Source: Sphingobacterium sp. UBA7855 (GTDB taxonomy: Bacteria > Bacteroidota > Bacteroidia > Sphingobacteriales > Sphingobacteriaceae). From it: 64,000 bases of DNA. Below the pieces are notes generated by a model, which was given only the letters and a program-made list of their open reading frames with translations, made no database searches and had not been told where the DNA came from. A program made the translations under genes and the position numbers. How positions within the stretch are numbered: the first letter of the stretch is position 1; every line of letters begins with the position of its first letter. Shown in pieces: positions 7,816-16,548 of this stretch. The stretch lies in the NCBI GenBank assembly GCA_002500745.1, contig DLST01000011.1:1-64000 (forward strand). Reading direction: 5' to 3'.

Positions 7816-8937
7816 TTATCGTATTCTTTTTTTTCGGTTTTCTTCATAATCTTCAAAAATCATTTCACCTAAATTGCCAAGGCCCGTATAATAAGCCTTT
7901 CCTTGATTCGAAGCTGTAAATTCGTCGACAAATTGTTGTAAATAGGGATCGGAAGCGATCATAAAAGTAGTTATCGGTATTCCCAACTTGCGAGCTTGCG
8001 CAGCCATACTATAACACTTGCTCGTGATGAACGGATCCAAACCCATGGGATTCTTATAATAACTACCATCCGGCATATTTAAACAACTCGGTTTGCCATC
8101 GGTTATCATAAATATTTGCTTATTTGCATGCCTCTTTCGCCGTAGTAAATCCATTGCTAGCTTTAAGCCTGCGACAGTATTGGTATGAAAAGGTCCTACT
8201 TGCAGATAAGCAAGATCTTTAATCGCTATTTGCCAAGCATCGTTTCCGAAAACAATAACGTCAAGAGAGTCCTTAGGATAACGCGTAAGAATAAGCTCAG
8301 ATAGGGCCATGGCTACTTTCTTTGCTGGTGTAATCCTATCCTCTCCATACAAAATCATACTGTGGCTAATATCAATCATCAGCACTGTACTCATTTGTGA
8401 TTTGAACTGCGTATCCTCAACGACAAGATCATTTTCAGACAACGCAAACTCTCCTATTCCATGATTAATTTGTGCATTTTTCAAACTCTCTGTCAAAATT
8501 ATCTTTTCTAGGCCATCGCCATACTGATAGTTTCGGAAATCCCCCATATTTTCATCGCTCCGCCCTTGGTGATTTGTTTTATGACTGCCAGACATTCCCT
8601 TGCGCATCTTTCCGAAAATTTGGTCCAACGCGTGCTGCCTCAGGGCTTTCTCAAGTTTTGAGGTAATATCTATCCCCCCTTCACCATCAAACTCAACTTT
8701 TTCTCTGATGTATCCTTTATCTTTCAGATCTGTAATGAAATCGTCTATCGTGTAGGCAGGGGTCGTTAGCTTAAACTCTTTATCCAACTGCCTAAGCCAA
8801 TCAATAGCTTCATCAAAATCACCGGAAGTATGGGTAATCAGTTCTTTGAAAATGTCAAATAATTTTTCAAAAGGCGTCTGAAATGGTGCTTCAAATTGCC
8901 TAAAGAGAAAACCTTTATTTCGTTTCTTGCTTTTCAT
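7816..8937 (-). CDS. VWA-domain protein, partner of the AAA+ ATPase
   Basis: The C-terminal half (about 180-373) is a von Willebrand A domain with an intact metal-ion-dependent adhesion site: DISHS (D189, S191, S193), a threonine near 254 (HTNT) and D280 (ITDGKP). The N-terminal half is charged and rich in glycine and lysine around 80-130 and resembles no domain I know. No signal peptide or membrane segment is visible, so it is cytoplasmic. The gene directly precedes the ATPase gene, the order seen in MoxR-VWA chaperone pairs. The stretch 8938-9373 upstream shows no clear promoter. Confidence 0.85.
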   Translation of the reverse strand: MKSKKRNKGFLFRQFEAPFQTPFEKLFDIFKELITHTSGDFDEAIDWLRQLDKEFKLTTPAYTIDDFITDLKDKGYIREKVEFDGEGGIDITSKLEKALRQHALDQIFGKMRKGMSGSHKTNHQGRSDENMGDFRNYQYGDGLEKIILTESLKNAQINHGIGEFALSENDLVVEDTQFKSQMSTVLMIDISHSMILYGEDRITPAKKVAMALSELILTRYPKDSLDVIVFGNDAWQIAIKDLAYLQVGPFHTNTVAGLKLAMDLLRRKRHANKQIFMITDGKPSCLNMPDGSYYKNPMGLDPFITSKCYSMAAQARKLGIPITTFMIASDPYLQQFVDEFTASNQGKAYYTGLGNLGEMIFEDYEENRKKRIR

Positions 8938-9373
8938 CCATTCCTTTTATTTAATATAAAAAAGCGATCAAAAATTGCTATCGAACGCTTTGTAGTATGA
9001 ATTTACAAAATAATAATCCTTATGCACGCTAAATGTAAATTTAACTTTAAAAACTGGCTATAGTATGACTTATAGCAGCTATTCTTCGAAAGAGATAAAG
9101 TGCTAAACCTATATCAAACACACTAATCCCTAATTTTTCCACATGTGGCTGTAGGGATATCTTTAAAATAAAAGCTTGAGTAAAGAATTTGATCAAGAAC
9201 TGTTTAAAAAAGTATAGTGTCACATACATTCATTTCTGCAAAAGAGACATAACATCTCAAGCCATAGAAATAAGTTCCTCAAGCAATCACTACAGAATTA
9301 GCCCAATGTTTTTATAGACTACATTAGTAAATTGAAGAAAATTTAATATTTTTAGCGAACAACTACAGCTTTT
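8938..9373. other. Divergent intergenic region, no gene seen
   Basis: AT-rich DNA between the VWA gene and the plus-strand DUF1801 gene. A minus-strand frame of 60 codons (9229-9047) has no recognisable features and low-complexity composition, and is not taken as a gene. Weak promoter-like boxes occur, such as TATTTTTA near 9349, but none with both elements. Confidence 0.4.
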
Positions 9374-9790
9374 ATGGACAATAAAAAATTAATGGAGATC
9401 GATCAATATATTGCTAAACTTTCGGCTACTGAACAAGAAGTAATCCATCAATTCCGAAAAGCAATAGTAGAAAATGACCAAGCTATTTCCGAAGACTTCG
9501 GAAAGTTTATGTCAAATCCAAATGCGTTTAGTTTTAATGAACAAGGCGTATTTAAATACGGGTTAACAGTCGCGAAGAATTATATTTCATTCCATTCCTT
9601 GGTCATCTATACTAATCCCGAATTAATGGAAGAACTAAAATTAAAAATACCAAAGGCCAAGTTTCAAAAAGGCTGTATTAATTTCAAAACTTTGGATGAA
9701 TTTCCAGTAGCTGTATTAGCAGAGCATATTCAAATTTCTTCCAAAAATGATTTCAGTCCTATGATCAATCGTTATCTTAAAAAGAAATAA
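9374..9790 (+). CDS. DUF1801 (YdhG-like) family protein
   Basis: A 138-residue cytoplasmic protein of the DUF1801/YdhG type: an N-terminal helical part, a central strand region around AKNYISFHSLVIY, and a C-terminal GCINFKTLDEFP segment that matches the family's usual G-I-F--L---P pattern. These proteins are common in Bacteroidota and have no firmly known reaction; structures resemble the SufE/iron-sulfur-assembly or frataxin-like alpha-beta fold. No partners lie close by. The ATG at 9374 is the only reasonable start. The sequence shows no active-site signature, so I do not assign a function. Confidence 0.75.
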   Translation: MDNKKLMEIDQYIAKLSATEQEVIHQFRKAIVENDQAISEDFGKFMSNPNAFSFNEQGVFKYGLTVAKNYISFHSLVIYTNPELMEELKLKIPKAKFQKGCINFKTLDEFPVAVLAEHIQISSKNDFSPMINRYLKKK

Positions 9791-9896
9791 GTATACTGTC
9801 TCTTCTGGAACCCATGAGTTACCTTTTGAAGGTTACAATTCATGCCATTGGATTCATATTAAAGGTAAAATTCTAGAATAGTAGAAAATTAATCAT

Positions 9897-10955
9897 ATGA
9901 ACAAAAGGTATTTTTTCTATATTATCATCGTTATCAGTTTGTTCACTTCGTGTGGCCTTATCCATAATCTTCCCGATTCGGCTTCCCCAAACACTGGCGT
10001 AGATCCTAACCTGTGGTACTCATTTGTCGATCAAAACGGTAATTTCTACCCCGATAACTGGAAGAAAAACTATGGCATTCCGTCCAATAAAGCGGCTCGA
10101 GATCCTTATTCGCTTATGAAAATTGCCACAGACAGAGGTGATCGCGAACAATTACTCGCTTTTGAACGTAGTAACATGCTGCGTCTGTCAAAACGTATTG
10201 CTCCAAAAAAACGTGTGTTTATTTTAGTTCACGGCTTCAATGCTGACGAAGAATCAGTTGTAAAACAATATAAATATATTGCCAATCATATCGTTACAAA
10301 CCCTAAAACCGATGAAATCATTCGATTCTATTGGGATGGTTTAAGATCTACCTCCCCTTTTCGTTCCGCAAAAAACTGGTTTTCAGCAGCCTCTTTTAGC
10401 CAGATGGCCGGTGAATTTGGTTTAAGGAGAATTCTAAACAATATGGCCAATAAGGATGTTTATATTATTTCACATAGTCGGGGCGCATCTGTAGTGATGA
10501 GTGCAATTTCGAATCCTGAATTTAATAGCTCATTTTCCGCACAGGCAAAAGATATTCACAATGTCGATATCGAGCGGGCAAAGCCTTTGCTGGAAAACAA
10601 AAACAGAATTACATGTATTATGCTGGCACCGGCAATAGGACTCTCCGAGTTTCAATATACAGATACACTAAGCGGGACAAAAAAATTTGTCGAACTGAGC
10701 CCACAAGTTAAGAAAATACATATCACGATAAACGGTACCGACAAGATGTTGAAAAAATTTTTCGGATTCTTATCTAACAAACTTAACCCAACTGATCTTG
10801 GATATAAAGCAGACAGTTTTAATGCTCTTAAGAAAAATTACACCATTTTTTCTATGACCGATTTTACTGGAATGTCGAGTCATGCCTTTAGTAGCTATAT
10901 ACGAAATCCCAAGTTTAAACAAATGCTAAGAGCAGAGTCGATTCAAGTACAATAA
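9897..10955 (+). CDS. Lipoprotein alpha/beta-hydrolase
   Basis: The first 19 residues are a lipoprotein signal with lipobox LFTSC, so the protein is anchored to a membrane. From about residue 100 there is an alpha/beta-hydrolase fold: strand RVFILVHGF with the oxyanion HGF, then the nucleophile elbow SHSRGA, where the central Ser replaces the usual G-x-S-x-G first Gly by Ser. It resembles DUF900-type hydrolases, which act on esters or lipids, but the substrate cannot be read from sequence. It is a single gene whose stop at 10955 is 26 bases from the converging polyketide operon, with no visible terminator between. Confidence 0.75.
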   Translation: MNKRYFFYIIIVISLFTSCGLIHNLPDSASPNTGVDPNLWYSFVDQNGNFYPDNWKKNYGIPSNKAARDPYSLMKIATDRGDREQLLAFERSNMLRLSKRIAPKKRVFILVHGFNADEESVVKQYKYIANHIVTNPKTDEIIRFYWDGLRSTSPFRSAKNWFSAASFSQMAGEFGLRRILNNMANKDVYIISHSRGASVVMSAISNPEFNSSFSAQAKDIHNVDIERAKPLLENKNRITCIMLAPAIGLSEFQYTDTLSGTKKFVELSPQVKKIHITINGTDKMLKKFFGFLSNKLNPTDLGYKADSFNALKKNYTIFSMTDFTGMSSHAFSSYIRNPKFKQMLRAESIQVQ

Positions 10956-10981
10956 GGTGTTTACTGGTCTGATTAAGTCGA

Positions 10982-11485
10982 TCAGGTACAAATCGCAACT
11001 ATTCTCTCAAAACGTCCGTGGTTACTAACAGACACCGGTAAGACAGCATCCTCATCATTTATGCTAATGCCTGGAATTCCTAATGAATCTTTAACAATTT
11101 CACTAGCCGTGATTTCTACAATATTGTCCAAATGAGCTAATTCCCCAACGGCTACGGTATGTATAAAATCTGGGCAAACAGTGGTCTTAGTATAATACCT
11201 CTTACCTTCGCAGATGACTTCTCCCCTTGCGGTAAAAAAAGACCGTTCAATAACTGAACATAGCAATCTTTTAGGCATAAATTTCCGAATTCCTGTCTCT
11301 CGATTCCATATTTTATAGGCAGCCTCTTTCATGCTCCATAAGAGCCAAACAGTAATTTCGGTATCTGCACTGTTCACAATCAACAGTTGTTCCTGCTCAG
11401 TAAATAACTTTGAAACAAAGCCTTTACGTTTCCAATTACTATCTTTTCTGGACTGAACCAGGTCGATAACGTCATTACCAATCAT
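10982..11485 (-). CDS. 4'-phosphopantetheinyl transferase
   Basis: Transfers the phosphopantetheine arm of coenzyme A to a serine of an acyl carrier protein. The 167-residue protein has the family magnesium-binding motif near the start (GNDVIDL, D5 and D8) and the second signature WSMKEAAYK (E54, K58). It is the size of AcpS-like single-domain enzymes. It is the last gene of the seven-gene operon; its ATG overlaps the stop of the carrier-protein gene (ATGA at 11482-11485). It most likely activates that protein. Confidence 0.9.
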   Translation of the reverse strand: MIGNDVIDLVQSRKDSNWKRKGFVSKLFTEQEQLLIVNSADTEITVWLLWSMKEAAYKIWNRETGIRKFMPKRLLCSVIERSFFTARGEVICEGKRYYTKTTVCPDFIHTVAVGELAHLDNIVEITASEIVKDSLGIPGISINDEDAVLPVSVSNHGRFERIVAICT

Positions 11486-11736
11486 TTTTCTTGTAACTTG
11501 CTCTCGATTATTTCGACTGCAGCTCCGACATTAAGCATACGTTCCATATCAGGATTTTCAATTACTATATCGAACTTTTCTTCAATATCTAGAACAATAT
11601 CAACCAGATTGGCCGAGTTGATTTGCAGATCACGAATAAAATCGGTCGCCTCATTAAGCTTTCCGAAAGCTTCCTGGTTTGTCGTATATGGTGATATGAT
11701 TGGTTTTAAAGCATCGATCAATTCTTCTCTATTCAT
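11482..11736 (-). CDS. Acyl carrier protein of the polyketide operon
   Basis: An 84-residue acidic four-helix carrier protein. The likely phosphopantetheine serine is S41, in LQINSANLVD. The usual carrier motif is Asp-Ser-Leu; here it is Asn-Ser-Ala, which may be matched to the dedicated transferase encoded next to it. The remainder (DIVLDIEEKFDI) is typical of carrier proteins of fatty-acid type. Its start is 4 bases from the ketosynthase stop. It presumably carries the growing acyl chain for the ketosynthase, dehydratase and type III synthase of the same operon. Confidence 0.88.
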   Translation of the reverse strand: MNREELIDALKPIISPYTTNQEAFGKLNEATDFIRDLQINSANLVDIVLDIEEKFDIVIENPDMERMLNVGAAVEIIESKLQEK

Positions 11737-11740
11737 TAGT

Positions 11741-13012
11741 TTAGTTATTAAAATTCTTAAATATTAGGCAAGCATTAACATCCCCAAATCCAAAACTTGC
11801 TTTGGCAATGATGTTAGTCTTGGCCTCAAGAGTCTTTAAAGGAATACGTGATGGATGTATCAATGCAGCAATCTCCGGATTTAGATCAGAGCAATTACAG
11901 TTTCCAAATAAAAATCCATGATATAGCTGCAAAACCGTCGCCACGCTTTCTATACTACCCGCCGCACTGAGACAGTGTCCAGTCATTCCCTTCAGTGAGT
12001 TTATCCATGGAAAATCTTTACCTTTGCGATTCAGAGCTATGGTCCAGTTTTCTATTTCAAAAGCATCTTTGGCAGTTGCTGTCAAATGTCCATTTATCGC
12101 ATCGATGTCTAAGCCCGAGATATTTGCATTTTTTAGCGCCTCCTGAATACATTTCCGCACAGCATAAGCATTAGGTGCTGTCATACTTCCTGTTCCGCGT
12201 TGTCCGCCAGAATTTACCTGGCCACCCAATAATTCTGCATATATAGTTGCCTTTCGCGCTAGTGCACTTTCCAGATCTTCCAACAATAAAGCTCCAGCCC
12301 CACTACCAGGAACGAATCCTGCGGCGGTTGCACTCATAGGTCGGGAACCCGCCCCAGGGTTGGCATTATATTGTGAACTACAGACACGCAGTGCATCAAA
12401 ACCGCCCCAAATGTAAGGCCCACTATCTCCTGTACTCCCTGCGAGCATCCGTTTAGCTCTTCCGGATCTAATCCGATCATAACCCATCAGGATTGCTTCA
12501 GTTCCCGTAGCACAGGCAGATGAATTCGTTGTCACCTGATTACCAAGACCCAATTTTCCTCCTAAGTAGGCACTAACCCCACTGTTCATCGTCTGGGCTA
12601 CAACCGTACTCCCCAATTTGCGGGTTTGCAAATCATCGATTTTATAAATGCTTTCCCGCAATTTATCGATACCCGAGCTTCCTGAACCAAACACAGTTCC
12701 ACTATCCCAATCAGGAGCGGAATTTAAAGTAGTAGGAAGCCCCGCGTCTGCCCATGCTTCCATTCCGGCGATCACACCATATAATATTCCTGTACTATTA
12801 AATCCTCTTAATTCTAGTTCGGTGAAATATTTCTCTTTTAGCGCTTCCGACAGTTGAGGCATTCCAGCAATCTGGCAAGAAAACTGCAATTTTTCCAATC
12901 TCTCATCATGTCTAATTCCAGATATACCCTCCCTAATCGCCTGTGTAAAAGCGGGTACTCCCACACCATTGGGAGCAACAACACCAATTCCTGTAATGAC
13001 TACTCTTTTCAT
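11741..13012 (-). CDS. Beta-ketoacyl-ACP synthase (KAS II type)
   Basis: Catalyses decarboxylative Claisen condensation of malonyl-ACP with an acyl chain. The 423-residue thiolase-fold protein has the Cys-His-His triad: C167 in SSACATG, H309 in NGHLTATAKD, and H346 in KGMTGHCLSAAG, with K341 also conserved. The second motif is unusual: the common form is NAHGTGT-x-x-ND. Start at 13012 overlaps the dehydratase stop (ATGA); an in-frame ATG at 13051 would run far into that gene. It is distinct from housekeeping FabF, as shown by its place between a dehydratase and a carrier protein in a type III polyketide operon. Confidence 0.9.
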   Translation of the reverse strand: MKRVVITGIGVVAPNGVGVPAFTQAIREGISGIRHDERLEKLQFSCQIAGMPQLSEALKEKYFTELELRGFNSTGILYGVIAGMEAWADAGLPTTLNSAPDWDSGTVFGSGSSGIDKLRESIYKIDDLQTRKLGSTVVAQTMNSGVSAYLGGKLGLGNQVTTNSSACATGTEAILMGYDRIRSGRAKRMLAGSTGDSGPYIWGGFDALRVCSSQYNANPGAGSRPMSATAAGFVPGSGAGALLLEDLESALARKATIYAELLGGQVNSGGQRGTGSMTAPNAYAVRKCIQEALKNANISGLDIDAINGHLTATAKDAFEIENWTIALNRKGKDFPWINSLKGMTGHCLSAAGSIESVATVLQLYHGFLFGNCNCSDLNPEIAALIHPSRIPLKTLEAKTNIIAKASFGFGDVNACLIFKNFNN

Positions 13013-13452
13013 AGCGCTTCGGTGATCATGCCTGCCAATATTCCTTTGCAAACGTCCTGCCCAGCTTCATTTTTCATGATTACCTCGCATTTTAATTTAC
13101 CAAACCGGAGATATATTTTTTTCGAAAATACTGTAACTCTCTCCTTTGGATACACCGGTTTTAAAAATTGTATCTCGGTAGACGTCAATGCTATTGCTGA
13201 GCCGTGCATCAAGTTTTTATTTAGTAGAAAAATCCCCAAACAAGCTAAACCTATCTGGGCCATTGTTTCGATCAAAATAACACCTGGAGTAATCGCTTTT
13301 TCAAAAAAATGGCCCTTATAAAAATCCAGATCTTCATTAAAAGTATAGCTACCCGCAATACCTTCTGAATCTACATAGATCAATTCATCGACAAATAAAA
13401 AGGGGGCTCTATAGGGCAATTTTGATAGTATATCTTTTAAATCCACATTCAT
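13009..13452 (-). CDS. 3-hydroxyacyl-ACP dehydratase, FabZ-like
   Basis: A hot-dog-fold dehydratase that removes water from 3-hydroxyacyl-ACP. The signature GHFFEKAITPGVILIETMAQ contains the catalytic His48 and Glu62; the loop differs from the common GHFPxxPIMPGV by lacking the first prolines. With 147 residues the length is normal. The start at 13452 (MNVDLKDIL) is chosen because the longer frame to 13506 overlaps the polyketide synthase gene and adds residues outside the fold. It lies 10 bases after that gene. A ketoreductase, needed to make its substrate, is not in the operon and is probably supplied by FabG. Confidence 0.88.
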   Translation of the reverse strand: MNVDLKDILSKLPYRAPFLFVDELIYVDSEGIAGSYTFNEDLDFYKGHFFEKAITPGVILIETMAQIGLACLGIFLLNKNLMHGSAIALTSTEIQFLKPVYPKERVTVFSKKIYLRFGKLKCEVIMKNEAGQDVCKGILAGMITEAL

Positions 13453-13462
13453 AATTTTTAGG

Positions 13463-14515
13463 TTACCATTGTAATAAAACGCGCTGAGCCGTAAACCCCG
13501 GTCCAAAACTCAGCATCAATCCCAATTCACCAGGCTGAGGACTTCGTTTCATGATACGTTCAAGCACATATAGCACAGTAGCACTGGACATATTGCCATA
13601 TTCCGACAATATTGCTTTAGTATCGTTAATATCTTTATCAAATTCAGCAAAAATCTGTTCAATTGTCGCAACGATCTTTTTTCCACCGGGATGAAAAATC
13701 ATGTAATTAATATTTTCGATTTGCAAATTATTTTTCTGAAGAAATGGATGTATTACTGCTCCGAAATGGGAAGCAATCACATTAGGAACTTCTACATCAA
13801 GTATCATCTTCATACCGGTATTTGTTAGCTTAAACCCCATAATATCTTCGGTATCATAAAAATGGTACATCTGTTGGTCCAAGATTGCAGGCCCACAGTC
13901 CGAATCGTACGAGGAAAGCAGGCAGCATGCTGCACCGTCTCCAAATATTGCGGCACTAACGATATTCGACATCGAAAAATCTTCCAGTTGGAAGGTTGCT
14001 GTTGGCGCTTCTACCGAAATTACCGCAGCACGTTTACCCGGGTTGGCCTGAAGGAAATTTTTAGCATAGATTATTCCTGAAACACCGGCAACACATCCCA
14101 TCTCGGTGACTGGTAAGCGCACAATATCCTGGCGGAGTTTCATCTTGTTAATGAGATAAGCGTCTAGCGAAGGGATCATAATCCCAGTACAGCTCACTGT
14201 AATGATATAATCTAGTGATTGTGGATCCCATTCTACTTCCTCAAGCGCTTTGCGCAGCACGTCCTCGCCGAGAACCGTTGCTTCACGGCAGAATATGTTA
14301 TTTTTTTCTTCAAAGGAAGTTGACGTAAAGACATCGATTGGATTCATAATGGCGTATCGCTTTTCCACGGCCGAACCTTCGAACAGCTTCTTAACTTTCT
14401 TAATAAAACGGGCGTCCTGTCCCTCCAGCCAACCATCTAACATTGGCAGTATCTCTGCTGTAACACAGGAGTAATTAGGCAGTTGTTTTGCAACATGTAT
14501 TATCTTAACATTCAT
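13463..14515 (-). CDS. Type III polyketide synthase (chalcone-synthase family)
   Basis: A homodimeric ketosynthase that extends an acyl starter with malonyl-CoA and cyclises it to resorcinols, pyrones or phloroglucinols. The 350-residue protein has the full triad: C141 (TEMGCVAGVSG), H275 (FHPGGKK) and N308 (YGNMSSATV), and the closing SFGPG loop (336-340). The start at 14515 overlaps the methyltransferase stop by ATGA. Neighbours are a methyltransferase and an FAD oxidoreductase, the same trio as the Streptomyces srsABC phenolic-lipid genes, here with added fatty-acid-type enzymes. Product class is inferred; the starter and ring form cannot be read from sequence. Confidence 0.92.
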   Translation of the reverse strand: MNVKIIHVAKQLPNYSCVTAEILPMLDGWLEGQDARFIKKVKKLFEGSAVEKRYAIMNPIDVFTSTSFEEKNNIFCREATVLGEDVLRKALEEVEWDPQSLDYIITVSCTGIMIPSLDAYLINKMKLRQDIVRLPVTEMGCVAGVSGIIYAKNFLQANPGKRAAVISVEAPTATFQLEDFSMSNIVSAAIFGDGAACCLLSSYDSDCGPAILDQQMYHFYDTEDIMGFKLTNTGMKMILDVEVPNVIASHFGAVIHPFLQKNNLQIENINYMIFHPGGKKIVATIEQIFAEFDKDINDTKAILSEYGNMSSATVLYVLERIMKRSPQPGELGLMLSFGPGFTAQRVLLQW

Positions 14516-15225
14516 ATATTGGAAATAATCCACTGGTATCGGAAAGCCCATTTCCATTGGACGGTATATTTTTCTAAATGTAATTTCTTTGCGAATTCTA
14601 CGAGCTCATCCTTTTTAAATCCGCGTCGTATGGAGATAAGTCCATCCTCTCTTGTCATTCTGTTTAACCTAAAAACAACAGCAATTGTTTGAAAAAGTCG
14701 ATAAGCAATTTTACTCCTATGTAAGTCGTTGATGATAATTCCTAATTTTGAAATTTTGATCATTCTCCCTATTAATTCCAGTATGTTTTCATCGTTAAAA
14801 TGGTGGATGGTTAACGTACACAAAACGATGTGAAAACTAAAGTCCTCAAAATGCTCTTCAAAAATATCAGCGCATAGATACGTTATATTGGTATAATTTT
14901 TCGATAAAGACCTAGCATGATTAATGGTATACCGATTTGCGTCTACACCATATAATTCAAAGTGAATACCCTTTTTATAGGCATAATTACTTAGCATACG
15001 GAGCATATCCCCATTACCACATCCGATATCCACGATCTTTATTGGTTGGATCGAATTAACATGGGAGAGCATTTTTTTTACTCCATCTAGTGTGATACTG
15101 TTTCCTCCTAGAAAGCGATTGATTTTGGAGATCTGATCCAGTGCGCCACGAAGTTCATCTCCTTCGAGTTGAAAATCGTCCATGATTTCATTCTCCGAGG
15201 TTCTCTGTGTTATATCTATTGCCAT
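14512..15225 (-). CDS. Class I SAM-dependent methyltransferase
   Basis: The 237-residue protein has a Rossmann methyltransferase core: motif I VDIGCGNGD (65-73), an acidic motif II (YGVDAN), and a motif IV-like FHIVLCTLTIHHF. This is the form seen in small-molecule methyltransferases of polyketide and quinone pathways. Start at 15225 overlaps the flavoprotein gene by 10 bases; a second in-frame ATG at 15183 is possible. The stop overlaps the polyketide synthase start. It likely methylates a ring hydroxyl or ring carbon of the type III product, by analogy with SrsB, although it belongs to another methyltransferase class. Confidence 0.88.
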   Translation of the reverse strand: MAIDITQRTSENEIMDDFQLEGDELRGALDQISKINRFLGGNSITLDGVKKMLSHVNSIQPIKIVDIGCGNGDMLRMLSNYAYKKGIHFELYGVDANRYTINHARSLSKNYTNITYLCADIFEEHFEDFSFHIVLCTLTIHHFNDENILELIGRMIKISKLGIIINDLHRSKIAYRLFQTIAVVFRLNRMTREDGLISIRRGFKKDELVEFAKKLHLEKYTVQWKWAFRYQWIISNI

Positions 15226-16349
15226 TTTATTTCGCTTGCATTGCCATGTGTCTGTTTAATCATCAAGCTTAAGAGTTTAGGGAAAAATAGCGCAGTTTTC
15301 ATTAAAATAGCGAGACCTGCTTTATGACGTAATATACGCGATAAAAGCCTTCCGAAAAATAAACGCTTTCTAAAGGTCCGATTCCATTGGCTGACGTACG
15401 CCCTCTCCAATTGATTGCGTGAGTGAATATGACCATGGTAGTAATCTACAATGAGCTCGGAAGCTATTTTAGCCCCATGTATTGCCATTGCCATCCCATT
15501 TCCGCAGAATGGATGAATAAGACCGGCTGTATCACCAATCATAAGAATGTGGTCTTCTACGGCTGATTTCTTATCAAATGAAAACTGGCTAATGGTCAGT
15601 GGTTTATCAAAAATTAATTTGCTGTGTTCAAAAAAACACTTGAGATATCTGTTTTTAGATAAGACATACTTTTGGAAGTCTTCGATATTTTTGTATCGTT
15701 TAAAGGTATCCAAATCGGCCAAATAACACAAATTTACCTGGCTATCCTCCACTTTAGAAATACCGCAATATCCGCCTTTAAAATGATGTAATGCAATAAG
15801 GTCACTTGGAAAATCCGCGAAATAATGTGCTTTAACAGCTATCCACGGGGATTTTTTCCTCATAAAATCACGAGATAAAAGCTGATCAATATTACTGCGT
15901 TTCCCAAAAGCTCCCAGTACAATTTTAGCATTTAAACTATAATCCTGACAAGAAACATTAAATATGTCGTCATTGAATGATATTCCCGTAACAGTTGCAA
16001 TAATTATCTCACAGCCATTTCGCTTTGCCTGTTGATATAACAAATCGTCCAATACATAGCGACTTACACCAATGCCACCCACCGGTAATTTGATCTTATT
16101 CATCTTTCCGTCTGCGGTAGTGAATTTAAACGTTTGAATGTGAGTGGGTAATAAGGTTTGCACGTCGACTTCCAACCATTCCAAATAAGGTAAAACCTCA
16201 TTAGACAAATATTCGCCGCAGACTTTATGACGCGGGTAATCGTATTTTTCAATTAACGTAACCTTCAATCCTTTTTTAGAGAGATGTAATGCACTTGTGA
16301 GTCCCGCCAGGCCACCTCCAATAATAACCACATCAGGATTTATGTTCAT
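15216..16349 (-). CDS. FAD-dependent oxidoreductase, geranylgeranyl-reductase/hydroxylase type
   Basis: A 377-residue flavoprotein with an N-terminal dinucleotide-binding GGGLAG (11-16), a PRHKVCGEYLS segment (39-49) that is typical of the geranylgeranyl-reductase branch, and a second FAD motif LMIGDTAGLIHPFCGNGM in the C-terminal half. Such enzymes reduce prenyl chains or hydroxylate aromatic rings. As first gene of the operon, beside a methyltransferase and a type III synthase, it most likely oxidises the aromatic ring, as SrsC does; acyl-chain reduction is the alternative. The upstream 200 bases (16350-16548) hold no canonical promoter box. Confidence 0.85.
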   Translation of the reverse strand: MNINPDVVIIGGGLAGLTSALHLSKKGLKVTLIEKYDYPRHKVCGEYLSNEVLPYLEWLEVDVQTLLPTHIQTFKFTTADGKMNKIKLPVGGIGVSRYVLDDLLYQQAKRNGCEIIIATVTGISFNDDIFNVSCQDYSLNAKIVLGAFGKRSNIDQLLSRDFMRKKSPWIAVKAHYFADFPSDLIALHHFKGGYCGISKVEDSQVNLCYLADLDTFKRYKNIEDFQKYVLSKNRYLKCFFEHSKLIFDKPLTISQFSFDKKSAVEDHILMIGDTAGLIHPFCGNGMAMAIHGAKIASELIVDYYHGHIHSRNQLERAYVSQWNRTFRKRLFFGRLLSRILRHKAGLAILMKTALFFPKLLSLMIKQTHGNASEIKWQ

Positions 16350-16548
16350 ACATCAAAATTTGTTTAAGAAGAAAAAATTAATACCATAATAGCACACAAA
16401 TTATGGACTGGCTTTACGGAAAAATATCGTTTTTGACTAAAATCTTCAATGATAACAGCTAGTAATGATAAATAGTTTTTTACCTCGTCTGATTATTTGT
16501 CAGAAAAATAGATTTATCTGATCCCATAAAATTAGTGGATCTATTAAT

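Noticed and set aside
9047..9229. 60-codon minus-strand frame in the gap before the DUF1801 gene
   Set aside because: No family, AT-driven composition and no promoter; likely chance.
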